64,000 nt of DNA, taken from positions 1 to 64,000 of the forward strand of contig JAMYGW020000004.1 of the NCBI GenBank assembly GCA_025617375.2, read 5' to 3'. The notes beneath the pieces are model-generated. The model made no database searches, was not told the DNA's origin, and saw only the letters and a program-made list of their open reading frames with translations. This stretch comes from Acarospora socialis (lineage: Eukaryota > Ascomycota > Lecanoromycetes > Acarosporales > Acarosporaceae). Positions 42,169 through 52,964 of the stretch are shown here, one piece after another. The position numbers were made by a program, and so were the translations under genes. Positions within the stretch are counted from its first letter, which is position 1; each line of letters opens with the position of its first letter.

Positions 42169-44501
42169 TCAAACCCGATGGCCTTTACTCATAGTGCGCT
42201 CGAGCCTAATCTGCGCATCTTCCTCCTCCGCCGCAGCCAGATGCTCACCAGGCAACAAGACAGCTCGGTCGATAGCGACCGGTAAGCCCCGATGTCTTCC
42301 CCTGATCATCACGAAACACAGAATAAGTTTACTGAGGGTGTGCCAGCCTCCGCAGAAGCTGTAAGCGACGTTGGGGAGCCCGACACTGATGCCGACGGTC
42401 CCGTACGCTGAAACGACTTCGAACAGGATGTTGAAGACAGAATAATCAACGGGATCGGCTTCAAACTGACCGGTTTCGATGATTGTGATGAGGATGACTG
42501 CTAAGACAAGGATCCAGATGTCATGAGCGATCTGAGCCCGAAGCTGCTGTCGGACAAAGTATCCTCTCGGTTCCTTGGGGTTGCCGTGTGCCGTTAATCG
42601 GCGTTTCATGCCTTTCAAAAACGAACTATCAAAGGCTTGATCCTTTTCCGTCGGGTCGTCAGCATAGATCCCCAGACTACGCTCTTCATATACATTGCTG
42701 TTTCTCATAGTGATGACCACTGGATAAACGGAGATGTACATCATAATAACGTAGAGAACCAATAGGCCAATGCGAAGTTGTGCAATTGAGACGACGTAAA
42801 AACCTCCGGAGCGGACGGCGAGCGCCTGGAAGAGACCATCAAGGACACGAGTGCCGCGAGGAAGGCTGGTGATCGGATCGTTTCCAATGTTGAGGAGCTC
42901 GAAGGCCGCCCAGTCGATACCATTGAGCATCACGATCGACCCCAACAACCACCAAGTGTGAGCTGAGGGGAACAAATTGGTGTAGCATCGTCTCGGGTGG
43001 TCCAACAGAAAGTTGAGGGTAATGATGTGATCACGGCAAGTTGGTGTGCTCGGCATCAGCTTTTTGAATGACCAGATGATAAGCCGCAGAAAGAGTGGGT
43101 AAGCCGTGTTCCCAGCAAGTATGAGTAAACCCATAGTGAGAAGGATGTACACGGAATCCTGAAAGGCTACCATGTTGGCGTCCAAAAGGCTCATACCAGA
43201 GTTGTTGAAAGCGGAGACTGCATTGAATGCTCCAACCCACCAGGGGTTGAGTCCATTCTGTAAAGTTGTGTCGGCTCTATAGTTTGCGATGTATGCTCCC
43301 AGACCGAGAGATCCTAACAGCTGCCAGAGCACGAAATAGATGGGGACTATTATGGCAAGAAGCGTCACCGCCTTGTACTCAACTCCACCTAGCTGTTCGC
43401 GTTCGGCAAGAGTGAGACTATGGAACTGCGAGTTGCGCCCGATGAAGCCTGTTTTTGGATGATACTTGTAGTTGCCGTTGTGCTCAGCTTCGCTCTGCTG
43501 CGCGCCCCGCTCTGTGCTCGTCATTGTTGCTTGGGGTATTAATCTCCCGCGAGGGTAGTTCGTGGTATCCGGGCGAGCCCCAACCCCCTGCATGGATAGC
43601 AGTCGGGAATGCCCTCTCGACCTAGTCGGCGAGACTGGTGAGCCATACTTGACGCCCTCAACAAAGCGAACGTGGTCTTCACTTGAGAGTTGTCTGTCAA
43701 CTTTGGTGGCCTCTGAAGCTTTACCGCCTTCACCTGCGGAATCTTTTGCCTCCTGCGAAGCTGTGGCATGAACAGCAGCCTGTGACCTATCCTCGTCATT
43801 CAAGTCAACACCATCGCCCCCAAAGGTGTTCTCGTTTGCCATTTCCGTAACATGGTTGGTGTTTTCCGTAATTGGTCTCCCTCTGACAACGACACCGTCC
43901 ACTTCTGGCGTAGGCAGACCTTGTGATGCGGGTCTGCGACGTGCCAAAGACACTGACTTGATCAGGGACAGCGGGAATGATGACCCCTGCTCTGAACTAT
44001 TTCGTCGTTTCTCTTTCCTCCTTCGCTGCTCCTCGATAATGCTTTGGAATCGCTTCTCGAAAGCTTTCCTCCGTACGTGTACGACAGCGGAAGAGATCAA
44101 TATCGCGGAGCCCAGCATAATGAGAAGAAACAGTATTGTTTGTTGAAAAGTGTTTAGTAAGGAGAGGTTGATGGTGTTCAACCCAGCCAGCGACATAGCG
44201 CTAACTGTGAGGAACAAAGAGTCCACATAGCTGACGCTATGAGCTGGAGTTGAAGAGCCCCAGAGGATGATGCTTGACAACAGGCTGACACCGATGAAGT
44301 AGGCATAGTGTAGAGTGATAAAGTTCAAAGGAGGTAGATGGAGGCTGAGGGCACGCCATGCTCGTCGCAGAGGGACGGGAGGCCGAAATCCTGAACGGGA
44401 GTGTCAGTCAATGAGCCAGAGTTCCTGTCACTCCAACAACACTCCAGCAGCGACATCATTAGGCTTTGTGATTGTGCAAAGGGTTGCAACGTACCGGCCA
44501 T
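42169..44501 (-). CDS. trk1: TRK-type potassium transporter
   Basis: Plasma-membrane high-affinity K+ uptake protein of the TrkH/Trk family. Exon 1 is only 7 nt (44501-44495, ATGGCCG) and exon 2 is 44390-42169, total 2229 nt (742 aa). The splice restores MAGFRPPVPLRRAWRALSLH before the first TM helix (NFITLHYAYFIGVSLLSSI). Four pore-loop filters are visible, with their glycines in SLAGLN (about residue 69), NNSGMS (about 402), RSGGFY (about 528) and YGTVGIS (about 665), the canonical four M1-P-M2 units. A hydrophilic cytosolic loop of about 230 residues separates the first and second units, as in yeast Trk1, but it is shorter than in Trk1 (1235 aa). After the last unit comes a conserved MIRGRHRGLPVAIDRAVLLP. 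The intron (104 nt, GTACGT..CAG) is well formed. If the first exon is wrong, translation could start at the ATG at 44328. Confidence 0.9.
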
Positions 44502-44975
44502 CCCCTGAACTGAACTCCAAGGTAGGTACTCGTACTTGTACCTAAGATACTTACTGGATCGAAGTTACTCCGTACTCCGGACCTTACCGACCGGGCTCGG
44601 CAAAGTTAATCGTGTTCGAAGCTTAGGACTCACGATCAGGACTCATGCATCGTTCAGCGTGAAGATCGTCTTACGGCGACTAGGTAATAGGTGGCAAGAA
44701 GAGCAAGGTCAAGGTCTTTCATGTAAGGTAGTACGGTATGGGGTCAAAAGAACCCAGACGGGTTTTGCGGCTTTTCCATGCGTCAATTTGCCGAAATTCC
44801 TTTGCTATCATATTTATTATCACTGACACATATCATAACAGGTAACCGGTCATCTTCTGACACAATCTACGTGATAGAACTGGGTATCTACGGTATTATA
44901 ATTCTCACGGTTACAGCCCGATCGCTCTCTACACACGAAACCAGAAAGCAGAACCGTAGTCACAGCTTGCAGCCC
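44502..44975. other. Intergenic region TRK / WDR89
   Basis: About 470 bp with the TRK promoter and the 3' UTR of the next minus-strand gene. It contains a few GTACTCGTAC-like words; nothing else is seen. Confidence 0.4.
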
Positions 44976-46358
44976 TCAGTATGGTTTATATCTGTCTCCT
45001 TTGACTTTGACGCCCTGCTTATGTTTCGGTGCCTTGGTTTCAGCTTCTCCGTAAACGGTGATATCTGTAGGCTCTGAAGCCCTCCATGCCCGGACACAAC
45101 CATCTTCTCCGGCCGTATATACAACATGGGACTAAAAGCCCTTCGTTAGTATAACTCTTTTCGTAATTGGAATTCGAGTTGACCAAGATACCGTGTCATC
45201 TGTGCAAAAGGCTCTGATTATATCTTCGCCATGAGCGCCATCGATTCGCCAAGTTGAAGCTTGGTTGAAGCTCCATTGCTGCCCTGGTTTGAGCGGGACC
45301 AAATCCAGTCGATGATCGCTGTGTTCATGGTCAGGACCATAGCATTTTCGCCTGTAGATGGTAGACGTACCTATGCCGCCCAGCCCCAACCAGCACTCCT
45401 TTACTGCTTTGTAGTACTTCTACCACGTACTCACAGTTCAGCATCTCCCTCAAGTCGCCAAAGACGGTTGGAGAAGGCTCCTCCGTGTTTTCATTCAGGT
45501 CTGCTAATCGATGAACTGATAGAGTCTCGTCATGGCTGAGGGCGAAAACATCCATGTCACCCAGGAAGCCCGCATGGTGGATCGACGATCCATGGTTGAT
45601 GACCTGGTGCAGTGCATCATCTTCATCAGAGATGGTCGTATCGTATATGTTGACAAGTCCGTCTGTGCTACCAGAGAGTAGGAGGTTTGCCTCAGTCGGA
45701 TGATACTGGACCTGCCAAGGAGTTATTGGTGGTCATCAAGCAGCCGTGGAACGTCAATACCTCGGTGATGTCGTCGTTGTGGCTCTCAACATATTACAGT
45801 TGAGGTTTCGTCGGATTTCTCACATCCCTGAAGCATGCGTCAGCCACTTGTAGCCAAGGATCAAGAAACAACAGAAGGGACTGCAAGCTGACCAAAGGAC
45901 CACACTTGCTTGGGACATCTGGAGTTCTGATCCGGTGACAAGCGTTTGCCGCTGAGGACTACAATCCAGTGATAGGAGGGGTGCCCCACTGCCTGTTACG
46001 ATCTAAGTTGCATGCTTGTGCACGAGGTGACAGTGCTCCAATTGATCATACCGCCTCGTATTTCTGTCGCTTTTTGGCCGGCCCTCAAATCCCAGCATCT
46101 GACAAACCCATCCCTTCCGGCGGTAACCCACACGTTACCCTCCTCGCCAAAAGTTCTCAAGCAAGTCACGCCAGCATGGGTTCTTTCGACAACGCCGCCT
46201 GGCTGTAGTCTCAGTGTTGCACCGTCAAAGAGCCGGAGCGAGTCGTCCGATGAGATAACAGCATAGGTGCCTGAGCGTCCGAGAATTGAGTAAATGTATG
46301 ATCCAGGGGAAACGTCTAAAGTGGAGGAAGCCAATGGAGCGAGGATCCCTGCGGTCAT
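44976..46358 (-). CDS. WDR89-like WD40 protein with one in-frame stop
   Basis: Small WD40-repeat protein like WDR89, predicted from the family to form a single beta-propeller. Six exons: 46358-46052, 45992-45893, 45827-45761, 45711-45371, 45318-45192 and 45131-44976, total 1098 nt, 365 codons plus stop, close to the usual length. WD motifs include VWVTAGRDGFVRCWD, QMSQASVVLWDVRNP, LLLSGSTDGLVNIYD and VVYTAGEDGCVRAWRA; the family-typical end is KVKGDRYKPY. All five introns (49-67 nt) have fitting signals, for example GTGGCTGAC and ATACTAACG branches. However, codon 45796-45794 in exon 3 is TAA, where relatives have Gln before YVESHNDD; everything around it stays in frame. Either this strain's gene is a very young pseudogene, or the base is a sequence error, or the exon is processed differently. 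Confidence 0.7.
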
Positions 46359-49300
46359 GGTTCGACGGAGTTACTCGAACGGGCACAAGGTCTGGCACGG
46401 CACACTACTGAATCCGGTGGACTTTGTACATCGGTTAATCATCACTTATGTTTGTGGGGATACCAACCACACGTGGCACATTCGAGGCTTTGCACGAAAG
46501 AGGCAGCAGTCAATGGCCGGTTGCCAGCATGAGTCAGCGAGTGTTTTCAGCAACGTACTTGTATGGAAGAGTGCGAAGACTCGTACGACACTCTATTGAT
46601 TTTTGGTACGCCTACCGGCTACTGTCTGGCTCTGACAGCCGACGATGTTGAGTTGTCGTCCATGTCAACGATGTGTCGATCTTTTGTCTCCTCGAAAGAC
46701 AATGGGGCGGGAGGCTTCGCAGCCGCATCCAAGCAATGAGGCGGTGATCAGCAGCCAGTGAGGATAATTTTATGTGCATCAACTTGCCCAGATCGGTACT
46801 GCATGTCTAGAGTTTTGGACCGTAGCTCGTACATAGTGGCAGTGGCATTGCTGCACATCGCCCCGAGCATTTTGTGTAAGGGAAAGTGCCCAGCACTCTT
46901 TGTCCTTGGCTGATGTGTGTCCGGAAGATGATTTATATCATCAACTGTAGATATCTTTGGAGAGCCACCAATAGTACGGTAATCCATGCAATGAGGTGCT
47001 TCTGGATAGGGCTCCAGGCCCTGATCTACACTGTATGGGATGACACAGAATGTTGATCCAAGCGACGGAGATCGTGAACAACCGATCCATCCGTGGGCGA
47101 TCTAGGAGCCAGATCTTAGATAGGAAAGGGAGTTAAACTATCTTTAAACCCCAAACGACGGAGGGACACATAAAAGGAGGGCCTGAGAAGTATCGCAGCG
47201 CCTCCTTTGATGCCGCAATTACCGCGAATCCGCCATCTCGGTACGGCACTGGCTAAGGTAGTGTGAATCTTCCCGGTCCCTTTACTCTCTTGCATGAAAA
47301 GCACAGGATACGGTTACGTCTGTGGTGGGTCCACGTATGGGTACGACCGACTCTCGCTATGAAGAAATATCACCTTACTGGCCATAAGTTGAAGAGATCA
47401 GCTGCAGTGGCGGGTCTTCTGAAACACAAGGGGCAAGGAAATACCATGTGTGGAAAATGCAGCAGGCAGCTCTGTAACCTCGGTACTCTTACGTAGTACC
47501 CAACATCTTTGACCCCCGAGATGAGTAAACCTCTTTGGCCGTCTAGGTAATGTTGTTCGAAACATGTCAGTATCACCATTTTACTTACAGGATCAAGGTC
47601 GTTGAGTGTACTTCTGTAACCTTCAATCCGCTGTGGAGCCAGCACGTTATAGGTACTCCGTACCAGACCAATGCCACGCTCCAGCAGAGTGGGTCCCAAC
47701 CCTGGGCGTAGTGCCTACCTCTGGCTCTCCTGGCCAGTTGCAAGAAACACATCTCTACAGATGTAAGACAAGGTACAAGGTGGGAAATAGTATACATTAC
47801 CTTGCTGACAGGGCTCCCGTCGGTATACCTTACCTTACCTACCGTATTGAACCAACCTAGCTCGGTGAGGAATACCTCCATTACCTTACCTACCACTAGT
47901 GGCCCGTTCCAACATGGAACCACTGTGTCGGGCAAAAGAAAGCCATCCCAGATTTTGGTTTATGAGTACCCGACAGCTTGGAACGCCAAATGCTTTCTCC
48001 TATGAACTCTATTATCCTTTCTGACCCCATCTCATGGACATGGCTTGGACCATGGCTGAATTGGCACCCCTCCATCCGGGCAGTGGTAACCTTTGTTGGT
48101 AACAGATTTACTCGGTCTAGAAACACGTCGTTCGATGCAGTAGCATAAAGTCAAGTGTTTACAAATACTGACACCCACAATCAGGATTTCAGCGACAATC
48201 GAGAAAAGATGGCCGGCGAGGGGTAACAGAGTGGTTCGATGCATTGACCGACGACAAAACGACCGGCAGGGTAAGAGACGGTTCGGTTGAAGCTACCTTA
48301 CCTACTAGGTACTTGTACCTCGTTAGTCAAGGTCACGTGTGGTTAAGCACCCACCTTGAGTACGGAGTAGGTAGTAATAACCTCAATAACATGAGCATCC
48401 GGCCTGCTGACCGGCCTTGGTAGAGTCGCATGAGCGTATAAAGAAACTCGTCCGGTACGAGTACGAGCACAATGCGATAGGACAAGCCCGTGCTTGAGTG
48501 TTAAGGTAAGGTATCCACGTCAATGCGAAGACCGCCCCCGGTTCCGGCTCGATGCATATCCAGAGCCCCGGGATTTCGTTGTCCGGCCACGACGCACATC
48601 TGCTGCCTCCCGGCGGGGCGAGTCTCGTTGCGCGCCCATGTGCGAGCACGAGCCGAGCTCCTGGGAGAGTTGGAAGGGGGCTGGAAATGGCAATGCACGG
48701 TGAGGTCGACGGTGTTGCGAAATGATTGGGCACATGCGCCTCGGCTTTGGCAACCTGTTCAAGCCTGGCATGCACCTGCGACGTTAAACCGACACATGCA
48801 TGTCCATAAGGTATAACTATTGTGTCAGGTATGTGTAAGGTAGGTAAGGTAGGTAACCTTTCCAGAGTAGAGTGAGTCTGGAAATTGGCAAAGGTAAGTT
48901 GCTTTCTTGCGCGCTTCCACCACATACTTTGTACCTTACTCTCTACCTCCGCAGCTTCGTACATATTTCCAGACAATCATAACGTAAAGTCCCCCTTCTA
49001 AGCTGTTATACCTTAGTCTGTGGAAATTTCTTGTTCACTCTGATTGTTCATCCAGATCACCTGCTCACTAAGTACGGGAAGGCTGGCAGGCCTTTTACCG
49101 TAGGTAAGGTAAGGCAAGGTAGGTGAGCCACAATGGGTCAAGCTGAGCCGTGGTACTCGTACGAATCGGCACGAAACAGCTCACCAACCCAAGGCTCAGA
49201 CATCTGCCTAACTAACTTTGCCTTAAACTTACCAAAGGTGATTGAGTGATTGAATCCGTAGTAATGAGTACCACACATCTTTTCTTATTATAAGGCATCA

Positions 49301-50296
49301 TACAGTATTTCCCTCCTTCTCGATCATCGTTTTGGTCTTTCTACACTTCATCAGTGGACGTAATGGTGTACTCTGTACACTTCCATTACCTTACCTACCT
49401 CACCTTACTTTACTCCCTCCACTGCTGGGTACAAGGGAGACGACGGACGCTTGGAAATCTCACTCGCATGACCGGGATACCCTGCATTGGTGGTCCGAAC
49501 AGGCAGCACCTCGCCGTAATCTTACCGGTGACGGTCCCGCCTTTTGGCTCGGTGGGGATGAAGTTACCACACATGCACCTTAGCCTGCAAACCGAGTCAG
49601 TCCTCTCCAGCCAATAGCCATCCCATTGGGCTTCACTGGTGTCCATTTTCTTGGGAAATGTCAGTCAGTCGTATGGCTCTGGCCTGATCCCCCTGTCCTT
49701 CCCTTCTGCGGATATGGGATCCAAGCAGCAGTTCCGCTAAACTCGTGCTAAAGCCTCCCATGTTACACACCTTCTGCACTCGTCCAGAGCCAGAAAACCC
49801 CCGTTGATTCCACCCTCGCATTCATACATGTACTGTATATCCGCATTATTCACATTTACGTCCACATATATCTCCAGCTCTTGCTTAACCTAAAGTATAC
49901 GTGCTGTACATACGTCTCGACACCACTTGCTGCCTCAACTTACCGTGCTCTGATCGCTCTGCTCTGCTCTGCTCACTGCCGTCCTGATCTACCTTACTTC
50001 ATTCATACCAATCCTCGTACATACTGCTTCTCACCGACAACGCACCTTACCTACCTCATTTCTCTTCCTTTCCCCGTACGTTCGTCGTAGAATAATGCTT
50101 TCAGTCTGTCGCAGCAGCAACAGAAGCAGACACATTCGCCACTACTACCAAAGACCTGGTTCAGCCGTCGGCATCTTCAGCTCGGGCAGCTGATCTTTCA
50201 CTTCGCCACTTCGTCAAATCGACCACGTTCACAAAGCTCTCAGCTGTGGTCCGACGTCTGAATAACGAAGCACTGGGGGCTCCATCCATTGGCAGT
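46359..50296. promoter_or_regulatory. Long upstream region of laeA with AGGTAAGG words
   Basis: A 3.9-kb stretch without a credible gene between WDR89 (minus) and laeA (plus), likely holding a long promoter and 5' leader. Words of the type ACCTTACCTACC or its complement recur at about 47827-47843, 47881-47894, 48293-48306, 48840-48858, 49101-49124, 49388-49410 and 50044-50056. CT-rich tracts near 49860-50090 may mark the transcription start zone. Several open frames here (such as 48383-48976 minus) look like chance. Confidence 0.5.
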
Positions 50297-51896
50297 ATGG
50301 CGACGAACGGGTGAGTTGAGAATTGGCTCTCTGCGCCTTTCCACGTTCCCATAAACTCATGGTCCAATTGATAGGAACGGGAACGTCCCGGTTCCCGTAC
50401 CAAAGAACCATACTGAGAATGGACGGGAGTTTCACGGCTTCCGCCCAGGAATATACATGTACCCGTGCGACGAGGTAAGCGCTCATTCCGTACTGCGAGG
50501 CCGAATGCTTGGTTTCCAAAGCCGACGCTGATATGTTCCTGCGGTGCGCAGCAAGAAAAGGATCGCATGGACATTTACCACAAGCTCTTCCTGGTCGCGC
50601 GAAAGGAACAATTGCATCGCGCTCGCTTGATACCAAACTGGGGACCGCCGCGGATATTAGACCTAGGTACGAGAACGGAAATATGTCTTCTACGGACCTC
50701 TCCCATGTCTGCTTTCACAGGACGTACGGCGTCCGTATGCAAGAGGAACTACGTGCCAAGTGAGGTGACTAATGAGACCTACAGGTACCGGAACTGGCAT
50801 CTGGGCAATTGATATGGCGGAGTAGGTGGCCAATTACTCCCATCTGTTGCTGCTCGCGCCAATTAGTTGTTCCTGATGCTGATCTCGAGTTCCTAATCTA
50901 GCAAGTATCCTGAAGCTGAGGTCAGACATCGACGGCCCCTCATGCCGCCCGGCCCTTTTCACTGATTGTTCCTCTCAGGTAATTGGTATCGATTTAGCGA
51001 ACATACAACCGGAGAAGTATGCGCCTGTTTCTTCGCACCGCAACACTGGACTGATTAGGAGACTCACGCACAGAATCCCACCCAACCTTCGGTTTCGGAT
51101 ACCGCGAGATTACGAGAGTCTATGGTTTTTAGGCGAAGAATCATGGGATTTGATACACCTACGACAAGCATGTGGCGGCGTCTCTAGCTGGCCAGAGCTC
51201 TATCAGAAGATATTCCTGTAAGCATGTCTACTCAACTCGATCCGGCCCCCTGCGTACCAAACCCAGTGGCAACGTCTGACGTTTTGATGGACAGTCATCT
51301 GAAGCCCGGGTTTGGTAGCATGGAACAGGTCGAGATAGACCTGCAGCCTCGGTGCGATGATGGAACCCTGCCACCCAGCCCTCTTGGGCAATGGTACGAT
51401 TGGCTCAGTGACGCCACGCAGCGGGCCAGCAGACCGATTGCCTACCAGCACAACACTCGCCAACTCCTGCAAGCACAAGGATTTGTAGATATAGAGGAAA
51501 GCGTCATCAGGTTGCCTTTGAACTCCTGGCCCAGCGATCAGGCTTCAAAAGAGATCGGCAGGTGGTATAACTTGGGCATGGTTGAAGGCTTAGAAGCCCT
51601 AAGTCTGGGTCCATTCACAAGGGTCTACAGATGGCCCGCCGATGATGTTCGGAGGTTGGTGCAAGAGGTCAGATCGCAGATGTGCAGCAAGAAGATTCAC
51701 GCTTATAACAATCTGTAAGTGTGGCCGCCTAACAGTCAAGATTGTCTATAGCCCAACCGTCATTCATTTTCTGCTCTACATGGATCGTATGCTGTTGCCC
51801 CTTCCCCTTGCTGTTCCTAACAACTCGGTCATCAGAGCGGTCTGTTAACCACGTTACAGACATATTTGGACCGCCAGAAGACCTTCGCTACGATAG
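50297..51896 (+). CDS. laeA: LaeA, velvet-complex methyltransferase
   Basis: Nuclear SAM-dependent methyltransferase-like regulator of secondary metabolism and development that works with VeA and VelB. Nine exons: 50297-50310, 50375-50474, 50552-50666, 50785-50821, 50902-50920, 50979-51016, 51074-51217, 51295-51714 and 51860-51896, total 924 nt (307 aa), about the normal length. Family-typical runs: [42 protein letters not shown] motif I as [15 protein letters not shown] (about residues 75-89) split by intron 3, [71 protein letters not shown] and the end [18 protein letters not shown]. Every intron shows GT..AG and most have a CTRAY branch. Exons of 14, 37, 19 and 38 nt hide the gene from frame-based reading. 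LaeA-like paralogues (Llm proteins) are the alternative, but the N-terminal match favours true LaeA. Confidence 0.87.
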
Positions 51897-52964
51897 CGAA
51901 CACCTCATGATTGATGCAGAATCATACCAAAACACCAAACATTACAATGCCATTTCCCAGGGTCGGGTCGCCTTGGGCTTCTTTCACGGTTGCGGTCAGC
52001 ATCATGATCACCCACACATTATGTCGATGTCTCGTCTTAGACTGTGAGCAGCACATACCGCGATGCTGTAGGACCTCTGCGCCTGCATCGCAAAGGAGCG
52101 CCTGTTTTCAACCGAGATATGCTAGTGGGGTTGACCGCCGGCGAGGCCAAGCCCCTCTGTATGAGGCCAAATCTCGCTCCCGGCGGCCTTGCGGGAATGG
52201 ATGGCTCAGCTTGCTGAAGAGTATGCGCTATCTTCTGGGGTAGCTGTTTTGAAGTCTCAAAGCACTGGGTACGCCGCCAGCTCCATCCATGTTGTAACGG
52301 CACTATGGCTCAGGGGATCTGAAGACGGCTAGATGCAATCACCAAAGGATCATATAAGAAGTCTACTATCGGCGCACAGCACGAAATCACGAAGATATGA
52401 ATCGCTGGAAATAGCGTGTTACGAGGGTATGGGAAAATAGGTAGAAGCCACTCGTGTGTACATTCTTGAAATACTGAGCGCCGCTTTCAGTAGCAGCGTC
52501 CTCTACATAGGGGGTACCTACAAGGGAAGATGATGAAATATGTCCATACTCAGTCTAAATGGCCCATGCAAGTTCGAGACCTTGGCGTGCTCTGCACACT
52601 GTGCGACCATCACCCTGAGTGTTCCACGTTGTAAAGATCGAAACTCGAGAAGTGAAGTTGTCGGTAATACACCTCAGTCCACTCAGGCTAGATGTATTGT
52701 TTTCATAAATAAGTGTGAGATGATCCTCACACAGTTATGTACTTCGTACCTAGGGCGTTCGGTGTCATATCAAAATCCAACGCAGCCTAGTATGTTTTAC
52801 GTAAGCGAAGCTGCTAGCTGGCCTCTTCATGCTTGGTTCCGGCGCATGTGTGGAAACTCCATGACGATCTCAAGCTCACGACAAGTGCCCCTCAGCTCTT
52901 CTTCTTGCTTCATGTACCACCCAACCGCAGTGCTTATGACTGCGTTCAACTTATCGAAACTTCG
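51897..52964. other. Intergenic region laeA / hrd3
   Basis: About 1.1 kb: laeA 3' UTR on the left and the hrd3 promoter on the right. Only chance open frames are visible. Confidence 0.4.

Noticed and set aside
48383-48976. 197-codon minus-strand open frame in the laeA upstream region
   Set aside because: No domain or splice pattern; overlaps other chance frames in a GC-richer part of a regulatory region.
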